Program-made: the position numbers and the translations under genes
Source of the DNA: Strongylocentrotus purpuratus
Taxonomy: Eukaryota; Echinodermata; Echinoidea; Camarodonta; Strongylocentrotidae
Direction of reading: 5' to 3'
DNA length: 64,000 bases
NCBI RefSeq assembly: GCF_000002235.5
Contig: NW_022145594.1
Location: 18,082,412-18,146,411, forward strand
In this document: positions 23,701 to 34,303 of the stretch, piece after piece
Numbering within the stretch: the stretch's first letter is position 1
How the letters are laid out: each line of letters begins with the position of its first letter
The notes under the pieces: model-generated
Database searches by the model: none
The model's input: only the letters and a program-made list of their open reading frames with translations
Told to the model about the DNA's origin: nothing

Positions 23701-24591
23701 GTCATTATAGAGAAATGAGAAAATTCAATTTAAACCTATTAATAGCAAAATTGCAACACAAATGTTCTTTATAATATAGGTGCGAATACTTCTTCAATAT
23801 GTACTTTTTGTGAAATTCATAAACAGACGTGAGCACATTTATTCTTGACTTTAACCGGGAGTACCGGTAAATTTTGATATTCAATTTTTCTCGAAAGCAG
23901 AAGTGTTTTAGGGGCTAAATTTTCTCGTACTTATGATACATCCACAGGGGCATCCAAATATATCAACATTGTTAAGAATCGCTATCCACCCAATTTTCAA
24001 AATTTCCCCAAAAACTTGTTATTACCTTAACCCTCTTGATTATCGAACTTTTTATTAATTCGAGAACGATGATTAAAATTATGGTGATATCAGAACTTAA
24101 AATTGAAAAATTCTTGCTTTTTCAAAAGAAAGAAATATGACTTAAGTGTTAATGAATTATGTATACGATTTTGTGATTGAAAAAAAAGAGGAAATGTTGG
24201 TGATTAATCAAAGTGCAGACTTTATATAAGATAATAAATCTGCTCTACGAAGAAAAATATTGTACAGAATAATCGGCCATTATTCATTCAAGGTGATAAA
24301 TTCAGGTATATTAATATATTTTATAGATCAAGCAAAAGAGAAGTAACGAAAAAGGAGATCGTCAAGTTATCCAAACTTCTACCCGATGGAAAATACAGCG
24401 AGCTGTGCGGAATTTTAGGATTCAAATTCAACTACATAAAAAAAATAAAGATGAAAAATTTCATGGACTCCACGGCTGCTTTCGAAGAACTATTGCATGA
24501 ATGGAAAGACGGCGGTGGTTCAATGGAAAATCTCGATGACGCTTTAAAAGAAGCAGAACTTGGAGGACTTGTATCTGAATACAAAAATTAG
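17712..24591 (+). CDS. Death-TIR protein with in-frame TAG before a second Death-domain exon (gene B)
   Basis: Exons 17712-18009, 19976-20238, 22141-22363, 23378-23444, 24327-24591, all AG/GT with matching phases (1, 0, 1, 2). The ATG sits one base after a TACAG acceptor, so a 5' UTR intron is likely. Residues 1-95 are a Death domain (LLKKWRRRQT, AGFHDLASKYL). Residues about 113-235 are a TIR domain ([17 protein letters not shown], Glu187 in NCNKE), about 86% identical to TIR-1 of gene A by hand count and with the same intron position. In the 67-nt exon, codon 280 is TAG (23431-23433), giving a 279-residue product. Beyond it the frame runs on through a good donor (GAGAG/GTATGT) into the final Death-domain exon. 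Options are a true stop, a nonsense allele, an assembly error or readthrough. Probably a cytoplasmic signalling adaptor or enzyme. Confidence 0.82.
18294..18679. mobile_element. TTAA-site MITE (GTTGAGTTCTGG family), copy 1
   Basis: Flanked by TTAA at 18290-18293 and 18680-18683. Ends AGAGAAGGTTGAGTTCTGG and the inverse of AGATGAAGTTGAGTTCTGG. A second copy is at 30280-30665. Lies in intron 1 of gene B. Confidence 0.8.
19343..19936. mobile_element. TA-site MITE containing a tRNA-like SINE
   Basis: Inverted ends GTCCAGAATCTG, followed inside by GCCCGGGCCGCGTCTTATTT and its rough inverse, flanked by TA on both sides. The end lies 38 bp before the TIR exon acceptor of gene B. Confidence 0.65.
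19505..19590 (-). mobile_element. tRNA-derived SINE head, minus strand
   Basis: On the minus strand, GTTAGCTCAATTGGTAAGG (box A) and GAGGGTTCAAATCTC (box B) are spaced as in a tRNA, but no acceptor stem pairs. Nested in the MITE at 19343-19936. Confidence 0.55.
20463..20790. repeat. fragment related to the AGCTATGGTCACAAC foldback family
   Basis: Begins AAAGCTATGGTCACAACTC and contains GTAGCCTGCTCAGTCGCCG and GGCATCGCCC, as in the adjacent palindrome at 20793-21424. The other terminus was not identified. Confidence 0.5.
20793..21424. mobile_element. large foldback element in a gene B intron
   Basis: Arms of about 290 bp. CTTAAGCTATGGTCACAACC and GGGGGTTGTGACCATAGCTT mark the inner family ends, and the pairing extends outward another 40 bp through ATGATCATGAATTTTCATTG. 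GC-rich core. An unspliced transcript would form a long hairpin. Confidence 0.85.
21655..21760. repeat. 105-bp palindrome
   Basis: CCTTACGTCATACCTATTGT, a G-run, GATGATATATTCATC, then the inverse ending ACGTAAGGA. A very small MITE or foldback remnant in intron 2 of gene B. Confidence 0.75.
23051..23156. mobile_element. GGCCCGAATTCACAA-family MITE, copy 2
   Basis: Same inverted ends as copy 1, 106 bp, with internal ACGCGTCGAAACGCGT and GTTTGTCGACAAAC. Confidence 0.8.
23854..24030 (+). repeat. dispersed 180-bp repeat, copy 2
   Basis: Partner of 14213-14397 (TCTCGAAAGCAGAAGTGTTT, CACAGGGGCATCCAAATA). Lies in the last intron of gene B. Confidence 0.65.
24327..24591 (+). CDS. C-terminal Death-domain exon of gene B (beyond the TAG)
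   Basis: Follows the acceptor TTTTATAG and reads open for 88 codons to TAG at 24589-24591 when entered in phase 2, exactly the phase left by the 23378-23444 exon. The protein has the Death pattern: helix EIVKLSKLL, ELCGILGF, then FEELLHEWKDGGG with the core Trp, then LDDALKEAELGGLVSEY. Skipping the 67-nt exon would put it out of frame, so the exon chain looks ancestral. It has no good start codon near its 5' end, so an independent gene is unlikely. Whether it is translated is unknown. Confidence 0.72.
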
Positions 24592-24749
24592 TCATGACAA
24601 GGAGGGTGTATGGCACTTGCTCCTGCGACAAATCTACGTGTCACCTCTATACACTATAACCGAATTATAACGTTTCCTGATGACCGTAGCGTTTGACGAT
24701 TTGTGTAATGTAGTATAGATAAAATGACTGCTATGAGAGGGATAGTTTT

Positions 24750-24845
24750 TTCTATAGGCTCAAGGGGACGTTACATCCTGATATCACCCCGAGGCGTTCC
24801 GAGGTGTGATAGCAGAATGTAACGTCCCCCAGAGCCTATAAAAAC
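24750..24845. repeat. palindrome with GGGACGTTACAT arms
   Basis: TATAGGCTCAAGGGGACGTT and its inverse flank GAGGCGTTCCGAGG. About 90 bp, just downstream of gene B. Confidence 0.7.
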
Positions 24846-25616
24846 AAATATGCCGTGAATATTAAAGCAGTCTTTATATCTTTTATATACCGAATTGACA
24901 CAAAAATCTAATAAGAATTTTTACTTGATCATTTTCTTGAGTAAAGATTGGTTTTAAAAAAAATACAGAAAATCTGAGACACTGACTATTAATCTTAGCT
25001 GGAAATATGACTGAATGTTACAATCATTTGGGGATCGCAAACAAAAATCTGTGTATGGTATCCGCGCTCGCACAAAGTCAAATTTCACACGTAAACCAAT
25101 CAGCCAGTTCACGGTTGCAGTCTGAGCATGAGCAGATAAAGGTCATTGCAGAACAAATGTTGAAATACACGGAGACGAAATACTGGATACGTGCTCATGA
25201 AAGTTATGTAACATGATTAATTCATGCACATTCAGTGCACTCCATGGTACACAGGTGGAAGCATTCTTTGAAAAGGGGGAACAAAGGCTATTTATAAAGC
25301 ACCGCCATCGCTGTAGGAGTGATTATTTCAAATTTTAAAAAGTGGGACCTCTTCATGTTCTGAAGATCTGTGGAAATTCGGGGTCATTGCAGTAAGGTGC
25401 TAACCGTGAACTGGTCTATTGGGATCTCATCAAAATCTAACTATTTTCCCGGTACCCGGAATCTTTTGGGAATCTCGCTCATGAACAATGAACCGTTATT
25501 GGCATTGTTCGTTTCTTTACGGGAATGGCTAAAATCACGACTCCAATTTCGACCAATCAGATGGCTAGATTTCTAAACAGAGGTAAATAATCAAATTTAA
25601 TGCATTTTTTTGTTGT

Positions 25617-25938
25617 TAAGTGCCACATTACAAATTATTTCATTCACCTGTTAAAAATAATTGTTCATCAATAGCCAGAATGCTAGGTGCATAAATCAAT
25701 CAGTAATAGGTAGGAGAGACATTATGGCCCAAATTCACGGAGGAGGTTTGTCGACAAACCTAGGTTTATGTGCGTTAAAACCTAAACATAAACCTAGGTT
25801 TGTCGACAAACCTCTTTTGTGAATTCGGGCCAAAGGAATGTCATACCTAACAACACGGAGTGTACGCAATTCGCATTATGACTATTGAAACAAATTATTT
25901 GTAACAGATGAAAGGAATAATTTATAAAGTGGCACTAA
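25617..25938. mobile_element. palindromic MITE (GTGCCAC ends) with nested MITE copy 3
   Basis: Outer ends AAGTGCCAC and GTGGCACT, with ATTATTTCATTC and its loose inverse. The GGCCCGAATTCACAA-family element at 25726-25831 is inserted in its middle. Confidence 0.65.
25726..25831. mobile_element. GGCCCGAATTCACAA-family MITE, copy 3
   Basis: Ends GGCCCAAATTCACGG and GTGAATTCGGGCC. Two GTTTGTCGACAAACC palindromes and an inverted AACCTAAACATAAACC segment. Confidence 0.8.
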
Positions 25939-25939
25939 A

Positions 25940-27295
25940 CAAAGAGTTGTACGTTAAACATGACTAAATTACGTAAATGCCCCATTGTCGAGGAGCATGT
26001 GTTGAATAATCGGCTAGGATTCAAGCTTAAATCACCATTTTCGCCTCATGCAATCACATTAGCAATTACTTTCTTTCAGTAATATGTTTCCTTTGTGTAA
26101 ATATTGTTCCAGTTGAGTTAACCAAGATACACAATTCAAAACCGTTTTTGTTTTCAATCGGCAAGCCTTTTTGATTTTTACGGATGAACCATTTTCTATT
26201 TGATCCATGTTTTCTACTCGTATTATTTCCTTATAGTTTTTTTTTATCTCTTATAATTTCAATTACAAAAAGTATTTCAATATTGGGAATATTTATGATA
26301 ATTATCTGAAGAAAATATGTAAAATTTACATGCAATGTAATGATTAATGTAGATAAATGTTAAAATAAAAAAAATAATGAAAAACTATATGTAGCTAAAT
26401 TTCACTTAAATACATAATCAAAAATTGGTATAATGCAGTCATTCGATTTATGGCAGTGATTGAGTGATTGATTATCTTAGTGTCATCACCTGAATGGGGG
26501 TGCAAAAGGAACATAAAGATAAACAAAGAAAATAACAAGTAAATAAAGGTGAAATTCATTAGCAAATGTGCTACACTGCAGTATTCTTTGGAATAAAGTA
26601 AGGCAATTCAGCAAGAAAGATTATTAGTCCTTTAAGTCATTATAGGGGAATGGAATTTAAATACGTGTGCAGGACTGAATGATATAAGCATGAGTGGTCT
26701 TCTACCTCCTCTTGCTCTCTCTTTCATTCTTCCACTCTCTTCCTCTACCCCTCCTTTCTCCATTCAGACTTCTTGATTCAAGTTCTTGATTTATTTCTCG
26801 TCATTCCTCTCTACCTCTCCCACACTATCACTCTTTTGGTACTTCTCCTCTCCTTTTCCCATTTTCTTCTTACTTCTGGATACAGAAGAATAAATTGAAA
26901 AATAAAATGTAATGTTGGAGGATGTTATTCTGCGTATTTTCACAAATTTGTATTATTGATGTAGTATATAAATTGTTTCGATATAAGGATTAATACAAAA
27001 AAGTATGAATAATTTAGTTGTTAACTATCTCTATCTATATGAACTCATATCCTGCCATAACGATGCATGCAGGCTACTGTTAAAGTGCTTTGTAGATGCG
27101 AGCGAGCCATTGCCTCGCTGCCTCGTGCATGCTTGCACGCATTGGCATGATAAGAGTTAATGACGTATTATTACGTCATACCTTTTTCCTACGCGCTTCT
27201 TCTTACTTTCTGCCTTCTTATTATTCGTGTCCTATTTCTCTTTGCGCATTGGCTTATTTTATTTGGATAGGATGCAGAAATTTTAATGAATAACA
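25940..27295. other. no gene recognised
   Basis: AT-rich intergenic sequence between genes B and C, with a pyrimidine-rich patch at 26700-26870 and no domain-bearing frame. Confidence 0.5.
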
Positions 27296-27299
27296 GTTT

Positions 27300-27960
27300 T
27301 TCAAATTTAAATAAAATTATTACCTGACAAAGCCCTTAGGGCAAAAACTTTTAAAATATTTGTCTTTTCATGGAGGATCATTATTTATTGTGTTTTTGCG
27401 TATTTACTCGAACTCTGTGCAGAACTTAATACTTTATTTTAAATATATACATATATGACAAGGGGGAACTAAGAAATGTTTGGATAAGTGGTGTAAAATG
27501 TGCCAATATATGCCCTCCACTTATACAATAATTCATAACAGTAGTGGAAATTTTAAAAATATTGAAATTAAAAGATACATTCTTATGCACATCTAGAAAT
27601 GTGCTTTATTGTCTAAATTGGTTTGACTGTGAAAATCAATATATCGGGGAGACAAAAGATATTTGTAAGGAATAAATAACGACACATCGTCAACACATAA
27701 GAGATAAACAATATCGAACACTAAATGTGAGTAAACATATATCAAATATTAATGATAATACACATCATTTATTAAGCGCTTAAAGCTACTATGTCCCATT
27801 TGCAGGCCAAAACAATAAACAAGTTAAATTCCACCAGCATTTGAAAGATAATACAAATTTAGAACTTCCTTCAAAAATTAACGAGCGTTCGCTTTCAGAA
27901 ACCTTCGCTGAACAAGGGTATCATCTTCTACACCACTTACATTTTTAATCGCATGTAGGA
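27300..27960 (+). mobile_element. Penelope-like retroelement 3' fragment (GIY-YIG endonuclease)
   Basis: Preceded by CTGACAAAGCCCTTAGGGC, a boundary motif I associate with Penelope-like elements. A broken frame from about 27595 carries the GIY-YIG core QYIGETKD and THRQHIRDKQY. A fragment of the TTAA/ACTATGTCC MITE family is inserted at about 27779-27885. An old, non-functional remnant. Confidence 0.7.
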
Positions 27961-28627
27961 AACTAGACGAAAAGTGACACTAAAGTGTAAATAGCAGGCA
28001 AAATAATTGTACTTGCGGAAACTGCAAACTGCGGGTACTTCAGGAAACAATTTAATTCAATTCATATTTTATAGATTAAACTCCACACAAATAGGATCAT
28101 TCTCATTTTTTTGTTTACATTACTTTCCTCAATGGTAGTGTATAGGTAATTGAGAGCAAAAGTAAAGATTACAATAACCAGGAATGACAAAAATCAACGG
28201 ATTACTGCATGTCTCTTTTATAATATAAACACAGGGAATTACTTGTAATACTTTTTACAACTTTTTTTTCTCAAGGATAAATAAATAAACATTTAGCACG
28301 ACTAGGATCAGATAATTATATTCAACAAGATGTCCAAATATACTCATTCTCGTGCATCGAGGTGAGCGACTATAATGGTTATTGTCTTCATGTATTTGAC
28401 AATGATGTGCCTACATACATAATCGTAAATCTTATCTACACGTGTGATTTGAATGTAAAATATGCAAAATTTAGAAATAAACATGTCCATTCTTGTGTAC
28501 ATGTCAGTTGACCAGTGCAAGGTGATGAAAGATAATCTTTTATGGTGGATTTGTGATGGGGGTGACGCGAAACGGTTTGTTTCTCAAAAGGGGACCGTGA
28601 AAAAAAAACCGAGGCTGATTTCACTAT

Positions 28628-28842
28628 GAACATGACGGACAAAGAAAGAGGACAAAATGTACAGTTCCTCAGGTAGATAAAGGAACATCCCTTCACTGCT
28701 ATTATGTAAAAATGTAGAACAGGTGTCACATGCATATTCATCTGTTTTACATGATAGCAGTAAAGGGATGTTCCTTTGTCTACATGAGGAACTGTATATT
28801 TTGTCCTCTTTCTTTGTCCGTCATATTCATAGTGTTTAGACC
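28628..28842. repeat. 215-bp palindrome
   Basis: Arms of about 90 bp: TATGAACATGACGGACAAAG and the inverse ending GTCCGTCATATTCATA, with a 35-bp loop. Lies downstream of gene C (minus strand). Confidence 0.8.
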
Positions 28843-29122
28843 TTTAGAAAACGCTGAAAGAATCCAATAAGCCCTTCAAAACAATATGACCATGTATATC
28901 GCACGAGTCCGAACAAGGGATAATTGTCCAATGTTGAAGAAAAAGCAAGGGTTGATCTTCAACGTCCTTGTCCCAGCATAGCGGCACAAAACAGGAAAAA
29001 ACACACAAGGCATATCATTTATAAAGAAAATGAATGCAAGAACCCCCTCCCCTTGTATCTTAGTGAAGGGGTAGTTGTCCCTGGTTTAATTGCCCTGTAC
29101 GCAGTTCCTCTGATGTAGTCCT

Positions 29123-32100
29123 CTAACAGTTGGAATAGATAGTTCCCTGTTGGCGGACAACTGATTTCTGGATTCCATCTGGAATTACCTTCTGCCCAAG
29201 CTTAAGAACCTTAAGATTAGGCTTACGACTAGGATGGATCGTCTCGACGAGTTCATACCCGTCATCTTCTGGCTGATCACCCACCTTCGATGGCAGCAGT
29301 GCCGTATATCCGCCTACGTCAACCTGTGGTTTGTTTGTTTGCTCTGGTAGAGGACACACCTTTTCTTTGCTTCGTTGTACAGCGGTGCTCTTGGTTGAGG
29401 AGATGGTATTTACGTAAGTTGGGTTGGAAGATGGTGCTTGGGGGAAACCTGACCCTTTCGACTCCACGTCCGTAGCCTTCTGTGCCACCAAGTCAGGTTT
29501 TCGAAGACGCCGGTACACCAAGAAGCCAATTAAGATGAAAACCAAATATGATATGACCAGGATCATTCCAAGTGCCAGTGCTGCAGAGTTAACATACCGA
29601 CCGCTTTGCGGTGACAATGAGCTTTGGTATATCAGAGGCAACGTCGTGGCAAGGGTATTAGAAGATGTCACACATAAGCTTTGTGTAGGCGTTACACGTC
29701 TGCTAGGCTTTGGTTTTGGTGTTGAAGGTCTACTGGGTGTCGGTGTCCTTGCTGTGGTTCCCGATGTGCCTGTAAAAATGTAATCGGGGCTCCATGTTAA
29801 CAAAATATGTTAGATTAATTACAAATAATTGTTAATTGATATCAAATCATCTCCAGCCTCTTTAGTACAAAGTTGCAATTGACTTAAATTGTAAAGCACT
29901 TGCAATCACTTGCAACTCTATTATGAAACAGGGCCCAGGTATCAACATTCAAACTGCACTTTCAATTCAATAGATAGCTGAAAACAAGGTAGCCAATTAT
30001 ATTACAATTATCTAATTTTAGTAGATTTTACTGAAGTAAAATTTTCATCACTACTTAAAAAGATCAACATTCACAAATAGGAATACGTTTACTTGATAAT
30101 GACTTCGCTTATGTTATCAAGAAAAAGGAGATGTCATGTCGTACTGTAATTACTGAGAATCTTTACATTACGTTAAGAATAATTATGTATCTATCAAACA
30201 GTTTTGTGGCAGATAAATCGAGAATACAAAATATTTCTCAGATTAACTGAAGTTATTTCTTGGGTGGGGTTTCCTTTAAATAGAAAGTTGAGTTCTGGGA
30301 AGAGGTGAAAAATAATTTGTGAGCGTAATCATTCTTATTTCGCAAGTGTGGAAGAACATCAGATAAGACATGTTCTCTGAAAAGCATGGCTCTTCCAATG
30401 CCTTCATATTCTAAATATGTCATGTAACATCGTAAAACTCGGGGGTAGGATTTTTACGCCACGTGTTCGTGTAGTCCCATATACATCTTTCTGTGTAGAG
30501 TGTTTGTAACTTTACCAAGACCGGGCTAAATTTCTTATCATTTTGATGATTCCAGACCCTTGCAATATACACAAATTCTTATATGCTAGATGATCAACCA
30601 TTTCTGGTCGATTCCACACCGTTTCTTTCACAATGCAATCGCATGACCAGAACTCAACTTCATCTTTAACATTCCAATTCCAATTTCAATGTAATATAAA
30701 CAGGTACAAAATCGATACAAAGTTGTGTGTTAATGATTGTCACTATGCGTATGCAGCTTGAGCAGCGAAAAGGAGGAGTTTTAGATGATCTCTTAAAATG
30801 GTTAAAATAATAGCTGCAAAATATGTACCTGTTTCGAAGACTGTTCTTGGAGACGTCTTTACGTAGTTCAAAGTTCGTGTACTTTTGGTTGGTTTTGAGG
30901 GAAACCTGATTGTCGATTGTCTAGGATGCGTGCCTGGATATGGCGAGGACAACGGTGTAAAAGGTGTACTTGCCATACCATCATCTAAATAAAACATATG
31001 TAAAACAAAATAAAAACAAACATACCATCAACAAAAACAACATCAACTACAAACTGTATACAGATCAAATCAGATCATCACTCACTACATGTCGGGCACC
31101 CAACCAAAGGCAAGAATCAACCACGTATCACGCTATGTATGCGACTTGTCACATTTCAATACTCCATATCACCGAAATGAAATGAATGAATTATCTGCTG
31201 TAAGAGGTTAGAGAGACTGTCGATGATTGTATGTGGTGTGGGCGAATATATGCCAACCAGTCAGCCCGTATTCGTGCGATAGTGGTACAAGCATTTAATA
31301 GCGTACACGGCTAAAGTAAGACCCGGGTTCGATTCCCCGCAGAGACAGTTTGTGCAAACGTTGCAATCATTTCCACGAAAAAGCAGTAAGGGCAGTCAAT
31401 TAATTTTAGGATACGCACAAAATTTCTCTCTTTTGATTCTTAAATTAGCTAACTCTCACCTTATTTAAGTATAAACATTCGAAAAAGATATGGAGGGTGT
31501 TTCACAGAGATCCTAAGTAGAACTTAAAGTAGATATTCATTGATTTTAAAAACTAACTTAATTTCATTATTGCAAAGTTAAAACTTTGATTCAACAAGGT
31601 TATCAAAATTCAATGCTTGGAAACATTCGAAGAAATAATTATTTAACACTTATGATAAAACGCTTAAATACAGCCCCGGCATAGCACCTGAAGAGCTCTC
31701 CGAATGCTGCTGAGATGTGTGAGATCACAGTATGGACACGATTTGCACAAGCAGACGATGTCCCATGACATTTCACACATTTTCAGTGCCTGTGTTTTCA
31801 TCTTCTCTTGAGTTCTTACTCTTACTTCACTACCATCAGGCTAAGTGTACAATCTATTGCCCCACTCTAAACCCCGCACATGTTTTTTATTTTGATGACA
31901 AATGCAACGATACAAAAATAAAGGAATCTGTCGCTTGTAAACAAAATAAGACGTCATTGAATCTTCAGCTGCACACACCGCGGTATGTTCGGCGTTTCAA
32001 GAGGGAACAGATGCCATCCTTAATTTCATTCCGGGGGGTTTTCAATTCGAAAGTCTGGTTTCTTTGATTGTTAATTAACCCCTATCCTGTGTATTTAAAA

Positions 32101-32888
32101 GCAAAAGATTTTAGTTATCGGAATCGGGTCATATCCCCTTTTGAATGGTTTGACATGCCATCACATTTATATACACTAAACTCATTATAATTTGACAAAT
32201 AAAAGCTTTGCAATTATGTTCATTCTTTATGGGATGTCGTCTGCTTGGACAGTATTGGTCCATATAGTGACGTCATTAAAACATCGTTATTTTCCCGGCG
32301 AATCTCTTGTATATCCCAGCTGCTATGCAGGTGTTTGTATTTGTATTTTTATAAATCACCCGATTTGTAGTTGACCTAAAACTTGTACGATGGCCATCTG
32401 CTAGCTTACTAGTTTCTAGTCATACATTAGTTGACATATTTGTGATTTTCTTTGAATTTCACCTTTAACTCTAAGTTGGACTTAAAAGTTACGGAGAGCC
32501 ATTTGTAGCCTTAAACAAAAATTATATTCAAAAGCAAAAAATCAAGTATTTTAGACTTTCTATAAATTCCACATGAAGAACATGAAATCTCCTTGATAAT
32601 AGGAAATATGAATTATTTGAATCAACATTTTATGCCTTTTAAAATAACTTTTACAACATATTTTCTAATATGCTAACGGCTTTCCATAATTGTTACGTCA
32701 AACTTAGAAATAAGTTAAACTTAGGATCTTTTTGAAACACCCTCCTGGTTTTGTAGTGAAACAAATAATTTAAGATACACACGAATGCTTAAGCGCTTGT
32801 TTTTATCCTAACCTGTATCGGCACTTGCCCCGCTCATGTTGGTAGACACCACAAGTAGGAGAAGAATAACTACTCCAAACAGCTTCAT
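29123..32888 (-). CDS. type I single-pass membrane protein, Ser/Thr/Pro-rich ectodomain, tyrosine-motif tail (gene C)
   Basis: Three exons on the minus strand: 32813-32888 (ATG at 32886-32888), 30829-30984, 29123-29769, all with phase-1 introns and GT-AG borders; 292 residues. Residues 1-23 are a signal peptide (MKLFGVVILLLLVVS). Residues 24-139 are a Thr/Ser/Pro-rich, probably O-glycosylated stalk with no recognisable fold. Residues 140-163 are a strong membrane helix followed by RRLRK, giving a cytoplasmic C-terminus. The tail has four tyrosines: NPTYVNT (NPxY for PTB domains overlapping YxN for Grb2-type SH2), GYTALL at 232, GYELV at 249, and a C-terminal TIYSNC (YxN). The spacing of 232 and 249 is too long and the -2 residues wrong for a canonical ITAM or ITIM. 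I do not recognise the family; a surface receptor, mucin-like adhesion molecule or signalling adaptor is possible. Confidence 0.8.
30280..30665. mobile_element. TTAA-site MITE (GTTGAGTTCTGG family), copy 2
   Basis: TTAA at 30276-30279 and 30666-30669. About 90% similar to 18294-18679 along its whole length. Lies in intron 2 of gene C. Confidence 0.8.
31255..31355 (+). mobile_element. tRNA-like SINE remnant
   Basis: GCGATAGTGGTACAAG resembles box A and GGGTTCGATTCCCC is a perfect box B, with about 50 bases between. No acceptor stem. Lies in intron 1 of gene C. Confidence 0.45.
31360..32810. other. intron 1 of gene C, nothing recognised
   Basis: AT-rich. The open frame 31732-32067 on the opposite strand has no recognisable domain or splice context. 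Confidence 0.5.
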
Positions 32889-33049
32889 TCTCACCAACAC
32901 GATGTACACGATGAAGACAAAAATGGCTTAAAGTCCTGCTTCTGGCTTAGAACGTCTCAGCTGATTGGGAAAGAGAGAGAGATCGGGGAAAGCAATTAAG
33001 GAAGAATTAAGAATGTAAGGGAGAGAGACACGTAGCCTACAAAGAAAGA

Positions 33050-33165
33050 GTGTGTGTGTGTGTGGGTGTGTGTGAGAGAGACAGAGAGAGATATATATAT
33101 AGAGAGAGGGTGTGTAACACTTTAAAAAATAGCGGGTGGAACGTGTGTGTGTGTGTGTGTGTGTT
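33050..33165. repeat. (GT)n and (GA)n microsatellites upstream of gene C
   Basis: GTGTGTGTGTGTGGGTGTG, a short (TA)n, GAGAGAGA and a second GTGT tract 160-270 bp upstream of the gene C start codon, within the probable promoter or 5' UTR. Confidence 0.85.
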
Positions 33166-33194
33166 AGAGACAAAGTGGTAACCAGAGAAGAATT

Positions 33195-33825
33195 TATACT
33201 TTTATGTATTAGGAACTGAGTCATATAAACACGAAACCGAAACTTATACCACACTCTTTTTAATAATCTAATTCATATAATTGTGAATTATCGGAAATGT
33301 TTATTACGATGTTTTTTAAGTGTAATAATAACAAACAGAAAAGTAAGTGTATTGATGAAAGTCCAGCCCAATGTAGTCTTAACTATTTTAAATATTTCCA
33401 AAATAGATGCTTTCATGTATTAGAAACTGGGCTATATAAACACAAAACTGAAACTCATAATTACACAATTTAATAATCGAATTTGTCTAATAAATCATGA
33501 AATATCACGTGGACGTAAATTATTATGATGATGTTTATTGAGTGTAAAAATAACACATTTCGTAATTGTCTGCCCAGTCTCTTGGTATCAGTTCAGATGA
33601 TTTGTAAAATGCGGTTTTTGTGTAGGTTTAGCCTAATAAAGTTTAAACTTTTTTGAATATTTCGAAATTAGATGCTTTCATGTTTTAGAAACTTGGCTGT
33701 ATAAACACCAAACTGTATACACACAACAAATTGATTAATCGTGAAATATCATGTGGACGTAAAGTATTATTATGATGTTTCTTAAGTGTAAAAATACAAA
33801 AAAAGTAATTGTCTGTCCACTATCT
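33195..33825. repeat. three degenerate tandem units upstream of gene C
   Basis: TATTAGAAACTGGGCTATAT, AAACACRAAACYG, GTGGACGTAAA and ATGATGTTTMTTRAGTGTAA recur three times at intervals of about 215-265 bp (starting near 33197, 33404 and 33670). Confidence 0.7.
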
Positions 33826-34303
33826 GGTAGTAGGTATAACAAGTCTTTATTAGAGAACATGTTCACACAAAAACCAGGCCCGCAACCAGTAGGTTAGGCG
33901 GCAGGTTATAATGAACAATATATACAATAGCAAAGTACATTAACAATAACAATACAAGTTACAGTGTAATAATATATGTGATAACAAGGAGCACCGGGAT
34001 AGAGAGAAAAGGAAAAGGAAGAGGTAAAAAGGAGAAAAGGAGAGGAAAACAGAAGTGGTATAGTACAGAACAGGGCAAAAGAAGAAGATTGTAACATTAT
34101 GATGAGAAAGGAAAGACCCCCATACGTGATACATAAATGAATAGTGTATAATTGAATCGAGATAAATTTCGTATTACGGTAAGTATTGTCATTTTGGTAC
34201 AGAATGGCTACAAGTTCGTTGATAAACAGGAAATGATGAAAAAATAATGTATAATTATAGATTGATAAATTAAAGGTATTGATGAAATTGCCATGCTGGC
34301 TCA

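Noticed and set aside
29123-29769. ITAM or ITIM in the tail of gene C
   Set aside because: YTAL and YELV are 13 residues apart and the residues before the tyrosines do not fit either consensus, so only generic SH2/PTB motifs are claimed.
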